From: Prorocentrum cordatum
Taxonomy: Eukaryota; Sar; Dinophyceae; Prorocentrales; Prorocentraceae
NCBI GenBank assembly: GCA_963575745.1
Contig: CAUYUJ010017878.1
Span: 157,747-221,746, forward strand
Length of the DNA: 64,000 nt
Reading direction: 5' to 3'
The position numbers and the translations under genes were made by a program. Below the pieces are notes generated by a model that saw only the letters and a list, made by a program, of their open reading frames with translations, was not told the DNA's origin and searched no databases. The first letter of the stretch is position 1. Every line of letters begins with the position of its first letter. Of the stretch, positions 37,975 through 46,825 are shown one piece after another.

Positions 37975-38042
37975 TAAGAATAATAATGCTAATAATAATA
38001 GTAATAATGATAATACTATAAATAATAATACTAATAATAATG
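37975..38042 (+). repeat. AAT triplet tract
   Basis: Interrupted AAT repeats with TAATAC and TGATAAT variants. Confidence 0.85.
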
Positions 38043-38320
38043 CGGCATAGAGGCGCGCCGTGTCTCTGGTTTCCCACAGGTCCGAGGCGGGGCAGGCCTG
38101 AGCAGGCCTTGCCAAAACGTAAAACGTAAGCACTCCCAGAGTGCGACTGAACAGGGACAGCGGGAAAAAGTATCATTCTTGCACGGCTGCCAGCCGAAGC
38201 TGGGTGTAAACCAGGAACAAGCGAGAGGGCCTAGACAGGCCCCAACAGGCTTAACACAAACCCTGGGGAACCGTCGCACCGACAATTCTGGGTACGACGC
38301 TCTATACTATACGGACAAAA

Positions 38321-38835
38321 CTACCAACTGACTGTAAATGGCAGGCGGCACAGCAGTAACGCAGCAGCGTTGGCAGCGCCTCCAGCCTGGAACAAGTCCA
38401 GGCTCACATACACGTAGAACACGGGAAGGGAGACGAAGAGCAAGGATTACGCAGACGGCACAACGACCAGCTGGGCGGTGAGGGCGTCGGCATACTCGGA
38501 GGAGGTAGTACGCGTAGCTGCATATCCCAAGACAGGCAGGTGGTACGCGGCACCTGCGTCAGAAAAAGTAGTGTATGAACTCCAGTGAACCATGAAGCGC
38601 ACAAGCCACACAGTAGAGAGCCATGCCGTAGGCATTCAATCCAGGTCGATATGTAATCCCAGCATCACCAAATTCAAATCGACCGAAGAGAATCGCAATC
38701 AAAATAAGATAGTGCAGGTCGTCGACATGCTTCGACAAGGGTGTATCAGCTGGGACAGGCACCCGTGGGTACTTGACCAGTAATTGGGGTTGTGGAGACC
38801 GATGACGGTACGCATTGTTGGGCTTCTGAAAATCC
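38321..38835 (-). pseudogene. Decayed membrane-protein-like gene, unrecognised
   Basis: Minus strand, inside the DR-P insert. Coding-like from 38835: FQKPNNAYRHRSPQPQLLVK, then a hydrophobic stretch DLHYLILIAILFG, then DAGITYRPGLNAYGMALYC. That frame stops at 38559 after SLEFIHYFF. The signal resumes one base over (near 38578) with DAGAAYHLPVLGYAATRTTS, meets TAA at 38447, and continues in frame with LLFVSLPVFYVYVSLDLFQA to TAG at 38321. There are at least three hydrophobic segments, so an integral membrane protein is likely. One frameshift and one in-frame stop suggest a pseudogene. TTTTTCTGACGCAG at the frame change also resembles a 3' splice site, so an unspliced gene is the alternative. 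The 5' end is cut off by an AGG tract. Confidence 0.5.
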
Positions 38836-38912
38836 GGAGGAGGAGGAGGAGGAAGAGGAGGAGGAGGAGGAAGAGGAGGAGGAGGAGGAGGAGGAGGAGG
38901 AGGAGGAGGAGT
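38836..38912 (+). repeat. AGG tract
   Basis: AGG with AGGAAG interruptions. It marks the 5' limit of the gene remnant. Confidence 0.9.
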
Positions 38913-39124
38913 AGGGCGCTTTCTGGCCGCAGCGCTCGGGACACGATCCACTATAAGACGGGCACACTGTATGTTCGGGGCGGAGGCGCGCCGCCAAGAA
39001 AGGACATACAGTCAGCGCGCAGAGTATGGATAAGCGACTTTTTCAAGGGTACCCTTGGGTCCTTGCCTGCCTCAGCCTCTGCGGCCCGTTCCTAGCAGTT
39101 TTCGCAGGCCGGTTTTTCAGGTTC

Positions 39125-39195
39125 CCTGGGGGTTCGGGGCGGACGCGCGCCGCCAAGGAGGACATCTAGTATTGGCACGTCTCTGTGCGTCTCAC
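39125..39195 (+). repeat. DR-P right-end fragment
   Basis: GGTTCGGGGCGGACGCGCGC, CGCCAAGGAGGACATCTAGT, then GTCTCTGTGCGTCTCACCC. Lies about 100 bp after the split DR-P copy. Confidence 0.6.
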
Positions 39196-39232
39196 CCCGC
39201 CCGTTCTAGGAGGAGCCAGAGAAGAGAAAGCA

Positions 39233-39398
39233 CATGAACATAAACTTTTGGCGCTCCGCGCGAAGTTCTTGTATCCGCGCTTGGGCCCTCCAGCAGCGCC
39301 TTGGGCGCCGCCCCTGGCGTGCTCCGCGCGCCAGGGAGGGGGGCCAGCGCGAATCCAAGAAGTCCGCGCGGAGCGCAAACAGTTTATGGTTATGTGGT
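39233..39398 (+). mobile_element. TE-D, copy 6
   Basis: ACATAAACTTTTGGCGCTCC, central GGCGTGCTCCGCGCGCC, right GTCCGCGCGGAGCGCAAACA, then GTTTATGGTTATG. The arms exceed 45 bp. Confidence 0.9.
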
Positions 39399-39410
39399 TG
39401 TTCTTCTTCT

Positions 39411-39686
39411 AATGAGGGTGTCCGAAAGAGGTTTGTTTTTTCCTCTGGCGATCACGGGTCGAAGGCGATGATCTTCCCTCCAATCCTCAGGTTCCGCCCG
39501 AAAAGATGGACCGCTCAGAACACGGGGGGAAACTTTGGGATGCACCCACCCCTGGGGGGCTCTTCGGACGCACCCTTATCGAGGATGGACGCCCCCCCGT
39601 CGCAGATCTCAGGGTTGGGCCCCAAGTATCTGGTCCGTTCGAAAGCCCTTGAAGCCTGGGTCAGGGATCGACATGTCCCCTGCTGA
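39411..39686 (+). pseudogene. Possible coding fragment after TE-D
   Basis: Plus-strand frame open from TE-D into unique sequence: NEGVRKRFVFSSGDHGSKAM, then FPPILRFRPKRWTAQNTGG and GPKYLVRSKALEAWVRDRH, ending at TGA 39684-39686. About 90 codons of natural composition. A minus-strand frame over the same DNA (39515-39790) also looks reasonable, so strand is uncertain. No family recognised. Confidence 0.32.
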
Positions 39687-39761
39687 CGGGCGTGGCCGAG
39701 GAGGAACAGGTTTTTGTTGTACCCTCTGTATTTGGGCGCACGGGAGCGACGAAAGAGCACG

Positions 39762-39905
39762 GAGTCGACTGCGCCGACCTTGTCGCGCAAGCTGCCCGCG
39801 GCGCAAGGTGGCGCGTCAGCGCTCTCGCTCCAAGTGCAGTGTGTGCCGCGCTGGCGGCCCGCGACAGCCGCTGCGTAAGGTCGCTACGTCATTTTGCGTA
39901 GCACC
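39762..39905 (+). repeat. DR-R repeat, copy 1
   Basis: GGAGTCGACTGCGCCGACCT, GCGCAAGCTGCCCGCG, GCCGCGCTGGCGGCCCGCG, AAGGTCGCTACGTC, TTGCGTAG. Shared with 46553, 54080 and 60200. Confidence 0.7.
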
Positions 39906-39935
39906 CCATCTCTTTCCTCGGCGGCGAGCGATGGG

Positions 39936-40075
39936 GGAAAGTGAGAAGGGGTGGGCCTTCTCAGAAGGCTCGGAAGTCCCCCAGTCTTCTCAGGAGTGTC
40001 CGAGGCCTTCCCAGAAGACAGAACAAGACACTTCTCAGAAGGCTTCTAAAACAAAAGGGCTTCTGAGAAGTTCCG
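39936..40075 (+). mobile_element. TE-L, reference copy
   Basis: GTGAGAAGGGGTGGGCCTTC, TCAGAAGGCTCGGAAG at the left, repeated CTTCTCAGRAG and CCTTCCCAGAAG boxes, GGGCTTCTGAGAAGTTCCGC at the right. Confidence 0.7.
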
Positions 40076-40107
40076 CCCTAGCCCTGCCCTGCCCATCCCT
40101 CCCTCCC

Positions 40108-40252
40108 TCCCTCCCCCCCCCTCCTCCTCCTCCTCCTCCTCCTCCCCCTCCTCCTCCTCCTCTCCTCCTCCTCCCTCCTCCTCCTCCTCCTCCTCCTCCT
40201 CCTCCCCCCTCCTCTCCTCCTCCTCCTCCTCCTCCTCCTCCCCCCTCTCCTC
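40108..40252 (+). repeat. CCT tract
   Basis: CCT with CTCTCC and CCCCCT interruptions. Confidence 0.9.
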
Positions 40253-40357
40253 CCTGAAAAGGCCCTCTCCTTATGATTTCCCCCCCGTCGCTCGCGGCCG
40301 ATCTCTGTCGAGGCGTTGGCAGCCACCGCGCGCGCACGCGTCGTCCTGTCGCCCTCC

Positions 40358-40466
40358 TCCTCCTCCTCCTCCTCCTCCTCCTCCTCCTCTCTCCTCCTCC
40401 TCCTCCTCCTCCTCCTCCTCCTCCTCCTCCTCCTCCTCCTCCTCCTCCTCCTCCTTCCCCCTCTCT
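40358..40466 (+). repeat. CCT tract
   Basis: CCT with one CTCTCTCC interruption, about 110 bp after the previous tract. Confidence 0.9.
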
Positions 40467-40650
40467 CCCCCTGAGATCGCTGCCCCTCACTTTCTCGAGC
40501 CCGGCCTTCCCGTCCCGCTCCGGGCCCCGCGCACCGATGGACCCAGCTCGGAACGTGGCGCAGAAAGATCGGGGGCGGGGCTCTGGCCGTGAGCCTTCGC
40601 AGCAGCGCGGCGGTTTCTGTCGAGGCGTCGGCTCTCAGGGCCGGCCCCAT

Positions 40651-40845
40651 TCGGGGGCGGACAAGAGGGGGGTGGTGACCAGGGGGGGGTGGATATCACG
40701 GCGGGGGCCATGAGATCTCCCCAGATCTCAGGACGCCTCTTCTTGATTCATTACCTCCCTGGCCCCCCCGCTGGGCCGCGCACATGCCGCCGGTCATGAT
40801 TTGCACCCCCCCCTCTTGGACACCCCCCTCTTGGCCGCTCCCGAC
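40651..40845 (+). mobile_element. TE-G, copy 2
   Basis: GGGGGCGGACAAGAGGGGGG, TGGATATCACGGCGGGGGCC, ATGAGATCTCCCCAGATCTC, CTGGGCCGCGCACATGCCGC, CCTCTTGGACACCCCCCTCT, TGGCCGCTCCCGAC. The CAAGAGGGGGGTG near the left is inverted with CACCCCCCTCTTG-like strings on the right. Confidence 0.75.
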
Positions 40846-40991
40846 CCACATCATATCTGACGGAGCTACTCTAACCGTTCTTGCCTTGGCGATTCGGATA
40901 TCGAATGCTTAGGGAACCTGGCCGCCTTCCATCAAAATCCACAGGGCTAAGTTCGGCTCAAGAGCTGACTCGCGGGGGGGGGGAGGGGACC

Positions 40992-41080
40992 GGTCACGTC
41001 ACGATTCGCGCTGGCGCCGTTTGGCAATATTTAGGAATGGCTCATTCCCAGACGGCGCCGGCGCAAATGGTGACGTGACC
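40992..41080. mobile_element. Isolated 89-bp inverted repeat
   Basis: GGTCACGTCACGATTCGCGC then TGGCGCCGT pairs with ACGGCGCCGGCGCAAATGG then TGACGTGACC: 26 of 29 positions match. The loop contains a smaller GGAATGGCTCATTCC hairpin. No second copy seen. Confidence 0.8.
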
Positions 41081-41194
41081 GAGTGGATAGGGCGGGAGCG
41101 CGGCCGGTCACAGGCGTTATCGCGATGAATGGCACATGTGCATTTCAAGGGACAGATACCAGTAACAAGTGAAGTTGTTCTTCTATATCGCAAG

Positions 41195-41318
41195 CAGTGG
41201 CGAAGCGTCCTGGCGTGCCTATAGGCCTGCCAAACAATGTTCTAAGAACCTTTCTAGTGGTTTCCACGAAATGTTCTCAGAATATTTCTGGCTGGGACTG
41301 TCTTGTTTTAACACATCC
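41195..41318 (+). repeat. DR-W repeat, copy 2
   Basis: GTGGCGAAGCGTCCTGGCGT, ATGTTCTAAGAACCTTTC, GTGGTTTCCACGAAATGTTC, TGGGACTGTCTTG. Matches 32925-33050. Confidence 0.75.
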
Positions 41319-41488
41319 AGTCGGGCCTGTCCCTCTACAGGGGGAATACTCAAACATAGTTTTTTCATCTGAAACAAAATATCGGGACGTTTTTTTGAAG
41401 ACACATGTGTTTTGAATTTGTTTCCAGCTTTTTGAGGGTAATTTTCTCCCGTCCCAACATCAGCCTGTAGGGGGACGCGCCCGACCGA
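41319..41488 (+). mobile_element. TE-A, copy 10
   Basis: AGTCGGGCCTGTCCCTCTAC, GGGGGAATACTCAAACATAG, right CAGCCTGTAGGGGGACGCGC, CCGACCG. Inserted directly behind DR-W. Confidence 0.9.
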
Positions 41489-42079
41489 AGGCGAGCTGAG
41501 AAAACGGGTTCCTTCCTTGTCTGTTTCGCCCATTTCGGGCCGCCTGGGGGCTACTCGTCGCCATGGGCAGATCCGCCGCGCGAAACGGATCAGGATGGAC
41601 CCCAGGAAGGATAGGAGAACCGATGTTGAGAGCAGGTGGGCCAGGCGGCAGAACCGCCGTTGTCTCAGCTGGCCCCCCTCCAGCCTTCGCTCTCGGGGGA
41701 GGCCAGTTGAGATATCGGCAGTTGGCGTTCTGATCCTGGGATCCTCGCGTCTTGCTCTCTTTGAGCAGGGCGCTTTCGCCCGGTTGCGGGCCGCGGCACC
41801 CTCACAGATCGAATATGTTCGAAAAATGGCGCAGTGGTCTGGGGCCTTGGTCTTGATCTTTCTATGTTGCACATGCTTTCGCCACGTCGGGTTTTAGGGA
41901 CGGTAGTTGGCCTTCGGGGGGCCAATTGATGGGCGCAGCTCGGACACAATTGTGCGTTTGGACCCCGCGGGGGATCCAGAAACCGATGTTGGAGTTGCCG
42001 TTGTCTCACCTCGCTCTGCTCCGATCTTCAGGCCCTCGCCCTCCTCCCTCAGTCAGGGGGAGGCCTTGGGTGATCCATT
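41489..42079. other. Unassigned; internal direct repeats
   Basis: ACCGATGTTGAG...GCCGTTGTCTCAGCTGGCCC (41620-41675) and ACCGATGTTGGA...GCCGTTGTCTCACCTCG (41981-42012) are related. A 126-codon plus frame (41517-41897) is not clearly gene-like. Confidence 0.4.
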
Positions 42080-42237
42080 CCATCGTCTCCAGATCGCCGA
42101 CTAGTCGCCGATGTGGGGCCTGGTAATTCACCACATCACGGAGCGCGCGGCGTCTTTACCGAGGCCTACCGCCGATCGATCGGCGATGTATCGCCGATTC
42201 CAGTTCAACGTTTCTCCCCCTGAGCCAGTCCTGAGGT
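42080..42237 (+). repeat. DR-O repeat, copy 2
   Basis: AGATCGCCGACTAGTCGCCG, CCGATCGATCGGCGATGTAT, CGCCGATTCCAGTTCAACG, CCCCTGAGCCAGTCC. Confidence 0.65.
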
Positions 42238-42370
42238 GCCGATTTTCCGCCACCACTACCATGGGTAGGACGGGGACAAGGGAGGATGGGAAGGTCCTCC
42301 TCCTCCTCCTCCTCCTCCTCCTCCTCCTCCTCCCTCTCCTACCTATGGTAGTGGTGGTGGAAAATTGGCC
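42238..42370 (+). mobile_element. TE-J, TIR element around a CCT tract
   Basis: Left GCCGATTTTCCGCCACCACT, ACCATGGGTAGG. Right CCTACCTATGGTAGTGGTGG, TGGAAAATTGGC. Arms of about 31 bp with few mismatches. The interior is mostly CCT repeats. A right end alone lies at 60033. Confidence 0.85.
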
Positions 42371-42600
42371 CATCAAGCCCTCCCCTCCATCGCCTCGACT
42401 CCCACTGGAGCGAGGATCGAGGAACTTCCTTCCCTTCTCGGTGGGGGCCTCCGAAGCCCCCCCCTCGTGGCGCCACGGCTGTGCGCAGCGCGGAGGGCCG
42501 CGGTCAGGGGCTGGACCCTGGGAGATGCCTGGGCACCGATCTTGAACGGACATGGTCTTGAACGGCCTGGGAAGAGAAAACGGCATACCCATCGGTCGTT

Positions 42601-42770
42601 GAAAGTAGGTATTTTTGGATTTCCGGTTCCCAATCCACCATAGCCGCCTTTTTACTTCAAGAGTCGAGTGGTGTTCCCTCTTCCCTTCTCTTCAGGAGGC
42701 GGGCGGAAACCCAATCTACTTCCAACGCCTTTTTACTTCATGGTTCTACCTACTTCTTGCGACCGATGGG
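42601..42770 (+). repeat. DR-S dispersed repeat, copy 3
   Basis: GTAGGTATTTTTGGATTTCC, CAATCCACCATAGCC, TTCAAGAGTCGAGTGG, GGCGGGCGGAAACCCAATCT, CTACCTACTTCTTGCGACC. Confidence 0.75.
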
Positions 42771-42771
42771 T

Positions 42772-42942
42772 AAACATGAACTTTCGGCGCTTCGCGCGGA
42801 TTTCTTGGATGCGCGCAGGGCCCCCCTGGCGGCGCCTCCCGCGCCGCCCCTGGCGCGCTCCGCGCGCCGGGGAGGGGGGGCCAGCGCAGATCCAAGAACT
42901 CCGCGCGGAGCGCCAATAATCTATGTTTGTGGCGGGTGTTCT
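42772..42942 (+). mobile_element. TE-D, copy 7
   Basis: AACATGAACTTTCGGCGCTT, CGCGCGGATTTCTTGGATGC, central GGCGCGCTCCGCGCGCC, right GATCCAAGAACTCCGCGCGG, AGCGCCAATAATCTATG. Follows DR-S directly, as at 21823-22090. Confidence 0.9.
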
Positions 42943-43135
42943 TCCTCTAGAAGGAGGATCGGGGAGGATCGAGGATAATGGAATTGGATCGCTGTTGCAG
43001 TTTGGTTTGCGTCTGGGCATGCTCTCTTCTGGAGGCTTGCGCAGGTTGGAGGGGGGCCCTGGGGTCGGGAGTGTTTGCAGACCGCCTCGGTCCCCCCCGT
43101 CAGCCGCGCGGAGAGGGGCCGAGGCTCACTCCAGA

Positions 43136-43345
43136 GCTCATTCCGCTCCGACCGATCCGATGTCACATCGGTTTCGGCCGCCCCGATCCGATTCCGCTCC
43201 GTTCTGGTACTCCGACGGTCCCACTCGGGCCGATGTTCGCATGGCTGCGTTGTGCATCCTGGCGCGGCCGATCGAGTCGATTCTGGCGCCGTGCCGATCG
43301 GCCCAAATTGGGTGCACGTTCCGACCCGACCCGGGTTTCCGATTC
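43136..43345 (+). repeat. DR-V dispersed repeat, copy 2
   Basis: GATCCGATTCCGCTCCG, GGGCCGATGTTCGCATGG, TTGTGCATCCTGGCGCGG, CCGATCGAGTCGATTCTGGC, GCACGTTCCGACCC. Confidence 0.6.
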
Positions 43346-43811
43346 AAATGTTGACCGTTTTCGCCGGCACTCTTCCAAGCCCATATCTTTCAGAAGGGGG
43401 TGTGTCGGTCGGGCTTTGTTCATGGGAGGGACATGCACAATTATCCTCGGCCTGTCGGTCTGGACTCATCGAACCCGACCTCATGCATACGGAGCGGCGT
43501 TGAGTTGCGCAGGTATCCATGGGATCGCTCCTCCATGGGATGGCGCCTCGGTGACCACGCAGCGAGGGCATGGACATGGATATGTCCATCGCTCTTGATT
43601 GTGCGTGGCTCCAGTGTCTCCGACGTCGTGATGCCCTCCTGTCTTTGTGCACGACGCGGGCCCTGGAGGTCTACACCCCACGCTCATGACGAGTGTTCCG
43701 TCGCGGGCTATCTCGGATGGCCCCAGAGTCCGAAATCTGCCCCAGAGGCCCAATCTCAGTAATAGCTCGCCGCCGTGATTTTTGTTGCAAGGCGCCATCC
43801 CCCTAGCGAGC
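43346..43811. other. Unassigned spacer
   Basis: No family match and no convincing frame. ATGGGAG/CCATGGGATGGC words repeat weakly near 43510-43545. Confidence 0.35.
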
Positions 43812-43829
43812 AAAAATGAGGCCTGGCAG

Positions 43830-44305
43830 TGCAGACGACGACGACAAAGACGACGACGACGACGACGACGGTGGCGACGACGACGACGACGGCGACGATG
43901 ACGCCTACGGGGACGGCGGTGCCGACGCCGACGACGACGGCGACGACGCCGTCGCCGACTCCAGGTCCGACGATGACGACGCCACCGCCGACGACGGCGA
44001 CGGCGACGTCCACAGCGACGCGACCCCGACGTCAACGGCGACGGCGACGACGACTACGACGGCGACAGCGACGGCCGCCGCGGCGTTGCCGACGCCGCCG
44101 CAAACGCCGAGGACTGCGAGGACGACGCCAAGAACGACGACGACCACCACCACGACTGCTGCGAGGACGGCGACGGCGAAGGCATCCGACGGCGATGCCG
44201 ACGCCGACGTCGGCGCCAGCGCTGGCGACAGCGCCGACGCCGCGGCCGACGCCTCGGCCGACGCGGACGAGGACGAGGACGACGACGACGACGACGACGA
44301 CGACA

Positions 44306-44371
<66 letters not shown>

Positions 44372-44375
44372 ACGG
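43830..44375 (+). repeat. GAC triplet tract (over 500 bp)
   Basis: Imperfect GAC/GCC/GGC repeats with pure GAC at 44275-44365. Asp-, Thr- and Ser-rich frames across it are artefacts. Confidence 0.9.
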
Positions 44376-44595
44376 CCGCCGCGGCGCCCGCCGAGGAGCT
44401 CTGCAGCGCCACGGGCCGCGCCCACACGGGCGGCGCGTGAGCCCCCGGGCGGCGCCGGCGGCGAGCGCAGCGCGCACGGGCGCCCCCCACGGTCGCGCCC
44501 GGGCGGCGGCCGCGGCCGCCGTTCCGCCGCCCCGCCGCGGCCGCCGCCGCCGGCGCGACCCCGCGCCGCGCGGCCAGGTCTCTCCAGGAGGCCGC
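44376..44595. other. GGCGCC/GGCCGC-rich segment
   Basis: Extremely GC-rich, with many overlapping GCGGCC palindromes. No gene called. Confidence 0.4.
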
Positions 44596-44609
44596 TCTGT
44601 CGCTTTCTC

Positions 44610-44642
<33 letters not shown>

Positions 44643-44830
44643 TTATCCAGGAGGTCTCTCTCTCTCTCTCTTTTTCTCTTTCCAGCAGGTCTCTCCAGGA
44701 GGTCTCTCTGTCTCTCTTTGTTGTAGTGTTTCTCTCTCTATCTCTCTCAACAGGTTTCTCGAGGAGGCTTTGTTTCGTTATGTTGTTTGTGTTGTTTTTT
44801 TTTTTTTCTCTCTCTCTCTCTCTCTTTCAG
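44596..44830 (+). repeat. CT microsatellite with CCAGGAGGTCTCT units
   Basis: CT runs alternate with (T)CCAGGAGGYCTCT (about 44583, 44648, 44693) and CAACAGGTTTCTCGAGGAGG. A T run (44796-44806) follows. Confidence 0.8.
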
Positions 44831-45359
44831 CATGCTGGGCCCATACCCCCCTGGGCCTTCATCATACCAATATACGCCGTACAGCGGTCTCGAAGCAGTA
44901 CTTGTTACAATTGCAAGCGAGATAAAATGCATGCTGCAGTCGATCACTCCTTCGGCTAAGAAATACTGCTGTCGCTGCTTCCGGGGGGGGGGAAGGTTCT
45001 CTCTCTCTCTCTCGCTCTTCGCCCTCTTCTTCGTCCTCCGTCCCGTCGCCCTCCCCTCCCCTCTCTCGGGCGCGTGCGATCCACAGTCCTCCTCTGTCTC
45101 CCCAGCACTCTTTTCCCGTCCGCGTCCTCCTCCTCGTCATCTTCTTCTCCTCTTCGTACTCATCTCCTCCTCGTCCTCGTCCTCCTCCTCCTTCTTCTCC
45201 TTTCCTCCTCCACCTCCTCCTCCTCCTCTTCATCCGAATCCTCATCCTGCTCGTCCTCGTACTCACCCCTCATCCCTCATCCACTCCTCGTCCTCCTCTG
45301 CTCTCTCCTCCGCCTTTTCCCCTTCCTCCTTTCTCCTCCTTCACTCTAGCCCCGCTTTC
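44831..45359. other. Unassigned, then CT/CCT-rich
   Basis: 44831-44990 has ordinary composition without a clear gene. 45000-45355 is pyrimidine-rich CCT/CTCGTC sequence. Confidence 0.45.
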
Positions 45360-45365
45360 CTCATC

Positions 45366-45561
45366 CGCCAGCTTTCAATTCGGGCGCGTGCGCACGAGCG
45401 CGCGGGGAGTGCCCGGAGCCAGGTTCCGCGAGGTCGTGCCGGTGACTGTTCGGGAGGGCCGATTCGGTTTGCCGGAGGAGCAGGAGGCAGAAGAGGAAGA
45501 GGAGGATGAGGATGAGGAGGAGGAGGAGGAAGAAGCCGTAGTGGGGAGAGGAGAACGATGA
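45366..45561 (+). pseudogene. Possible coding fragment with acidic tail
   Basis: A plus frame reads PGARFREVVPVTVREGRFGL, PEEQE, then a Glu/Asp run and AVVGRGER to TGA 45559-45561. The first half looks like protein, while the tail coincides with a GAG/GAT tract (45475-45535) and may be repeat expansion in or beside an exon. Confidence 0.28.
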
Positions 45562-45609
45562 GGATGCCGAGATGGAGGAGGAGGGGCCATGGGGACGTGG
45601 GAGGACTTA

Positions 45610-45655
45610 AAGGGGGAGAAGGAGGAGGAGGAGGAGGAGAAGAAGAAAAAGTTTC
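45610..45655 (+). repeat. AGG/GAA tract
   Basis: Short purine tract. A second one is at 45848-45885. Confidence 0.8.
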
Positions 45656-45904
45656 GGCTTCCAGTGGTCAAGAGAACGGAGAGAGAGGAGGGCAAGGGTG
45701 GGGAGGTTGAAGGGGAGGATGAAGGGTTTAATACCGTTTTTGCTGAAGAGCGGCAGCGTCCTCAGACAGCATATCCGAGGCGTTGCCGATGTGGTTTGGC
45801 CCCGGAGGAGTATGGGAGAGGGGAGAGGTAAATCGAGGAGAGGCAGGGAGGAGGAGGAGGAGGAGGAGGAGGAGGAGGAAGGGGGACAGGGAGCAGGTCT
45901 TCTC

Positions 45905-46139
45905 GTCCTCCTCGCCCTCCTCCACTCCTGGCGCTTCGTCCACCTATGTAGCCCCCCAAGGTGTGGACTTGCAAGGGGGCCGCACAGGTTTCCAGAGACT
46001 TCCCGTGCGCAGGAAAAAGACAGACGGTGGCGTTTCGCCATCTCCATCGGCCGTGGAGGCCGCCTCGGGGGCTTCCTGGGCCACATCAGGGAAATGCCAG
46101 GGCGTCCGTGGAAAGGGATCGAGTCGGGCGGGGCTATGA
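45905..46139 (+). pseudogene. Possible coding fragment before TE-A
   Basis: A plus frame reads PGASSTYVAPQGVDLQGGRT, GFQRLPVRRKKTDGGVSPSP and SAVEAASGASWATSGKC, up to the TE-A copy 11 boundary. Moderately natural composition, no recognised family. Confidence 0.2.
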
Positions 46140-46304
46140 TTAAGTCGGGCACGCCCCTCTGCAAGATGAACATTCAAACATTGTAATCATTAGTCTGCGG
46201 ACGATGTTTTGATAGTTTTTGGCATATCTACATATACACATACATATAGATATGGATCCGTTGTTCTTCCGCAATCCGCCTGTAGGAGGACATGCCCGAC
46301 CTAA
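46140..46304 (+). mobile_element. TE-A, copy 11
   Basis: TTAAGTCGGGCACGCCCCTC, right CCGCCTGTAGGAGGACATGC, CCGACCTAA. TE-K copy 3 begins immediately. Confidence 0.9.
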
Positions 46305-46480
46305 GGCTATGACGAAGAGAAGTCCGTTCCAGAGCGTTCCCGAACGCTCTCAGAGCGTTCCAGGACGCTCTGAGGAGGCAGCGGCGCCCCAGACAGTCTC
46401 CAGAGCAGTCGGATATCAGAGATTCCCGCTGTATCCGCACCCGAACTATTTATTGCCCTCTTGGCCTCGTCGTACAAAGA
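46305..46480 (+). mobile_element. TE-K, copy 3
   Basis: GACGAAGAGAAGTCCGTTCC, AGAGCGTTCCCGAACGCTCT, CAGCGGCGCCCCAGACAG, GCAGTCGGATATCAGAG, right CTTGGCCTCGTCGTAC. Confidence 0.65.
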
Positions 46481-46552
46481 GTTCAGGGGGACCCACGCTG
46501 AAGAATCTGGAATTGATGCCTGGAGGCTCAAGATGGCGATGGAGCTACGCGC

Positions 46553-46825
46553 ACAACGGGATCGACTGCGCCGACATTCACGCGTGAGCTTCCCGCGTCA
46601 TGTCAAGTCGGGCGTGTCCCTCGACAGAGACAATATTGAACACATAGTCAAACAAAATGTCAGGGGACGATTTTCGACTGATAATGTTGCACTTGTCTTC
46701 CAAAAATTCGCCTGTACGAGGACATGCCCGAACTTAAAGTAAGGGTGCGCCCTCTTCTCTAACGGAGCGTGCCACGCTGGTGGTCCGCGTAAGCCGCGGC
46801 ACAAGGTCAGTGTGCCATCTCGCGT
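46553..46825 (+). repeat. DR-R copy 2, split by TE-A
   Basis: ACGGGATCGACTGCGCCGAC, TTCACGCGTGAGCTTCCCGCG on the left. GTGCCACGCTGGTGGTCCGC, GTAAGCCGCGGCAC, TCTCGCGTGAGGCCCGC on the right (46768-46825). The order matches 60195-60345 once TE-A is removed. Confidence 0.7.
46604..46737 (+). mobile_element. TE-A, copy 12 (nested in DR-R)
   Basis: CAAGTCGGGCGTGTCCCTCG, TCAGGGGACGATTTTCGAC, right CGAGGACATGCCCGAACTTA. It is the shortest complete copy (134 bp). Confidence 0.85.

Larger units (their letters stand above)
37868..39025 (+). repeat. DR-P split copy carrying a ~970-bp insert
   Basis: The left part (37868-37943) has GTGTGCGTCGCCCC...GGGGCGGCGGGCACCGAG and TCTTATAGTATATGCGCC. The right part (38912-39025) has GGGCGCTTTCTGGCCGCAGC, ACACTGTATGTTCGGGGCGG, GCGCCGCCAAGAAAGGAC. 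At 23285 these are adjacent. The insert holds AAT triplets, a gene remnant and an AGG tract. Confidence 0.65.

Noticed and set aside
40948-40961. TTCGGCTCAAG as another spliced-leader relic
   Set aside because: Only 13 of 21 positions match and no coding frame follows.
41517-41897. 126-codon plus-strand frame after TE-A copy 10
   Set aside because: Part of it belongs to an internal direct repeat (41620 and 41981). Composition is not convincing.
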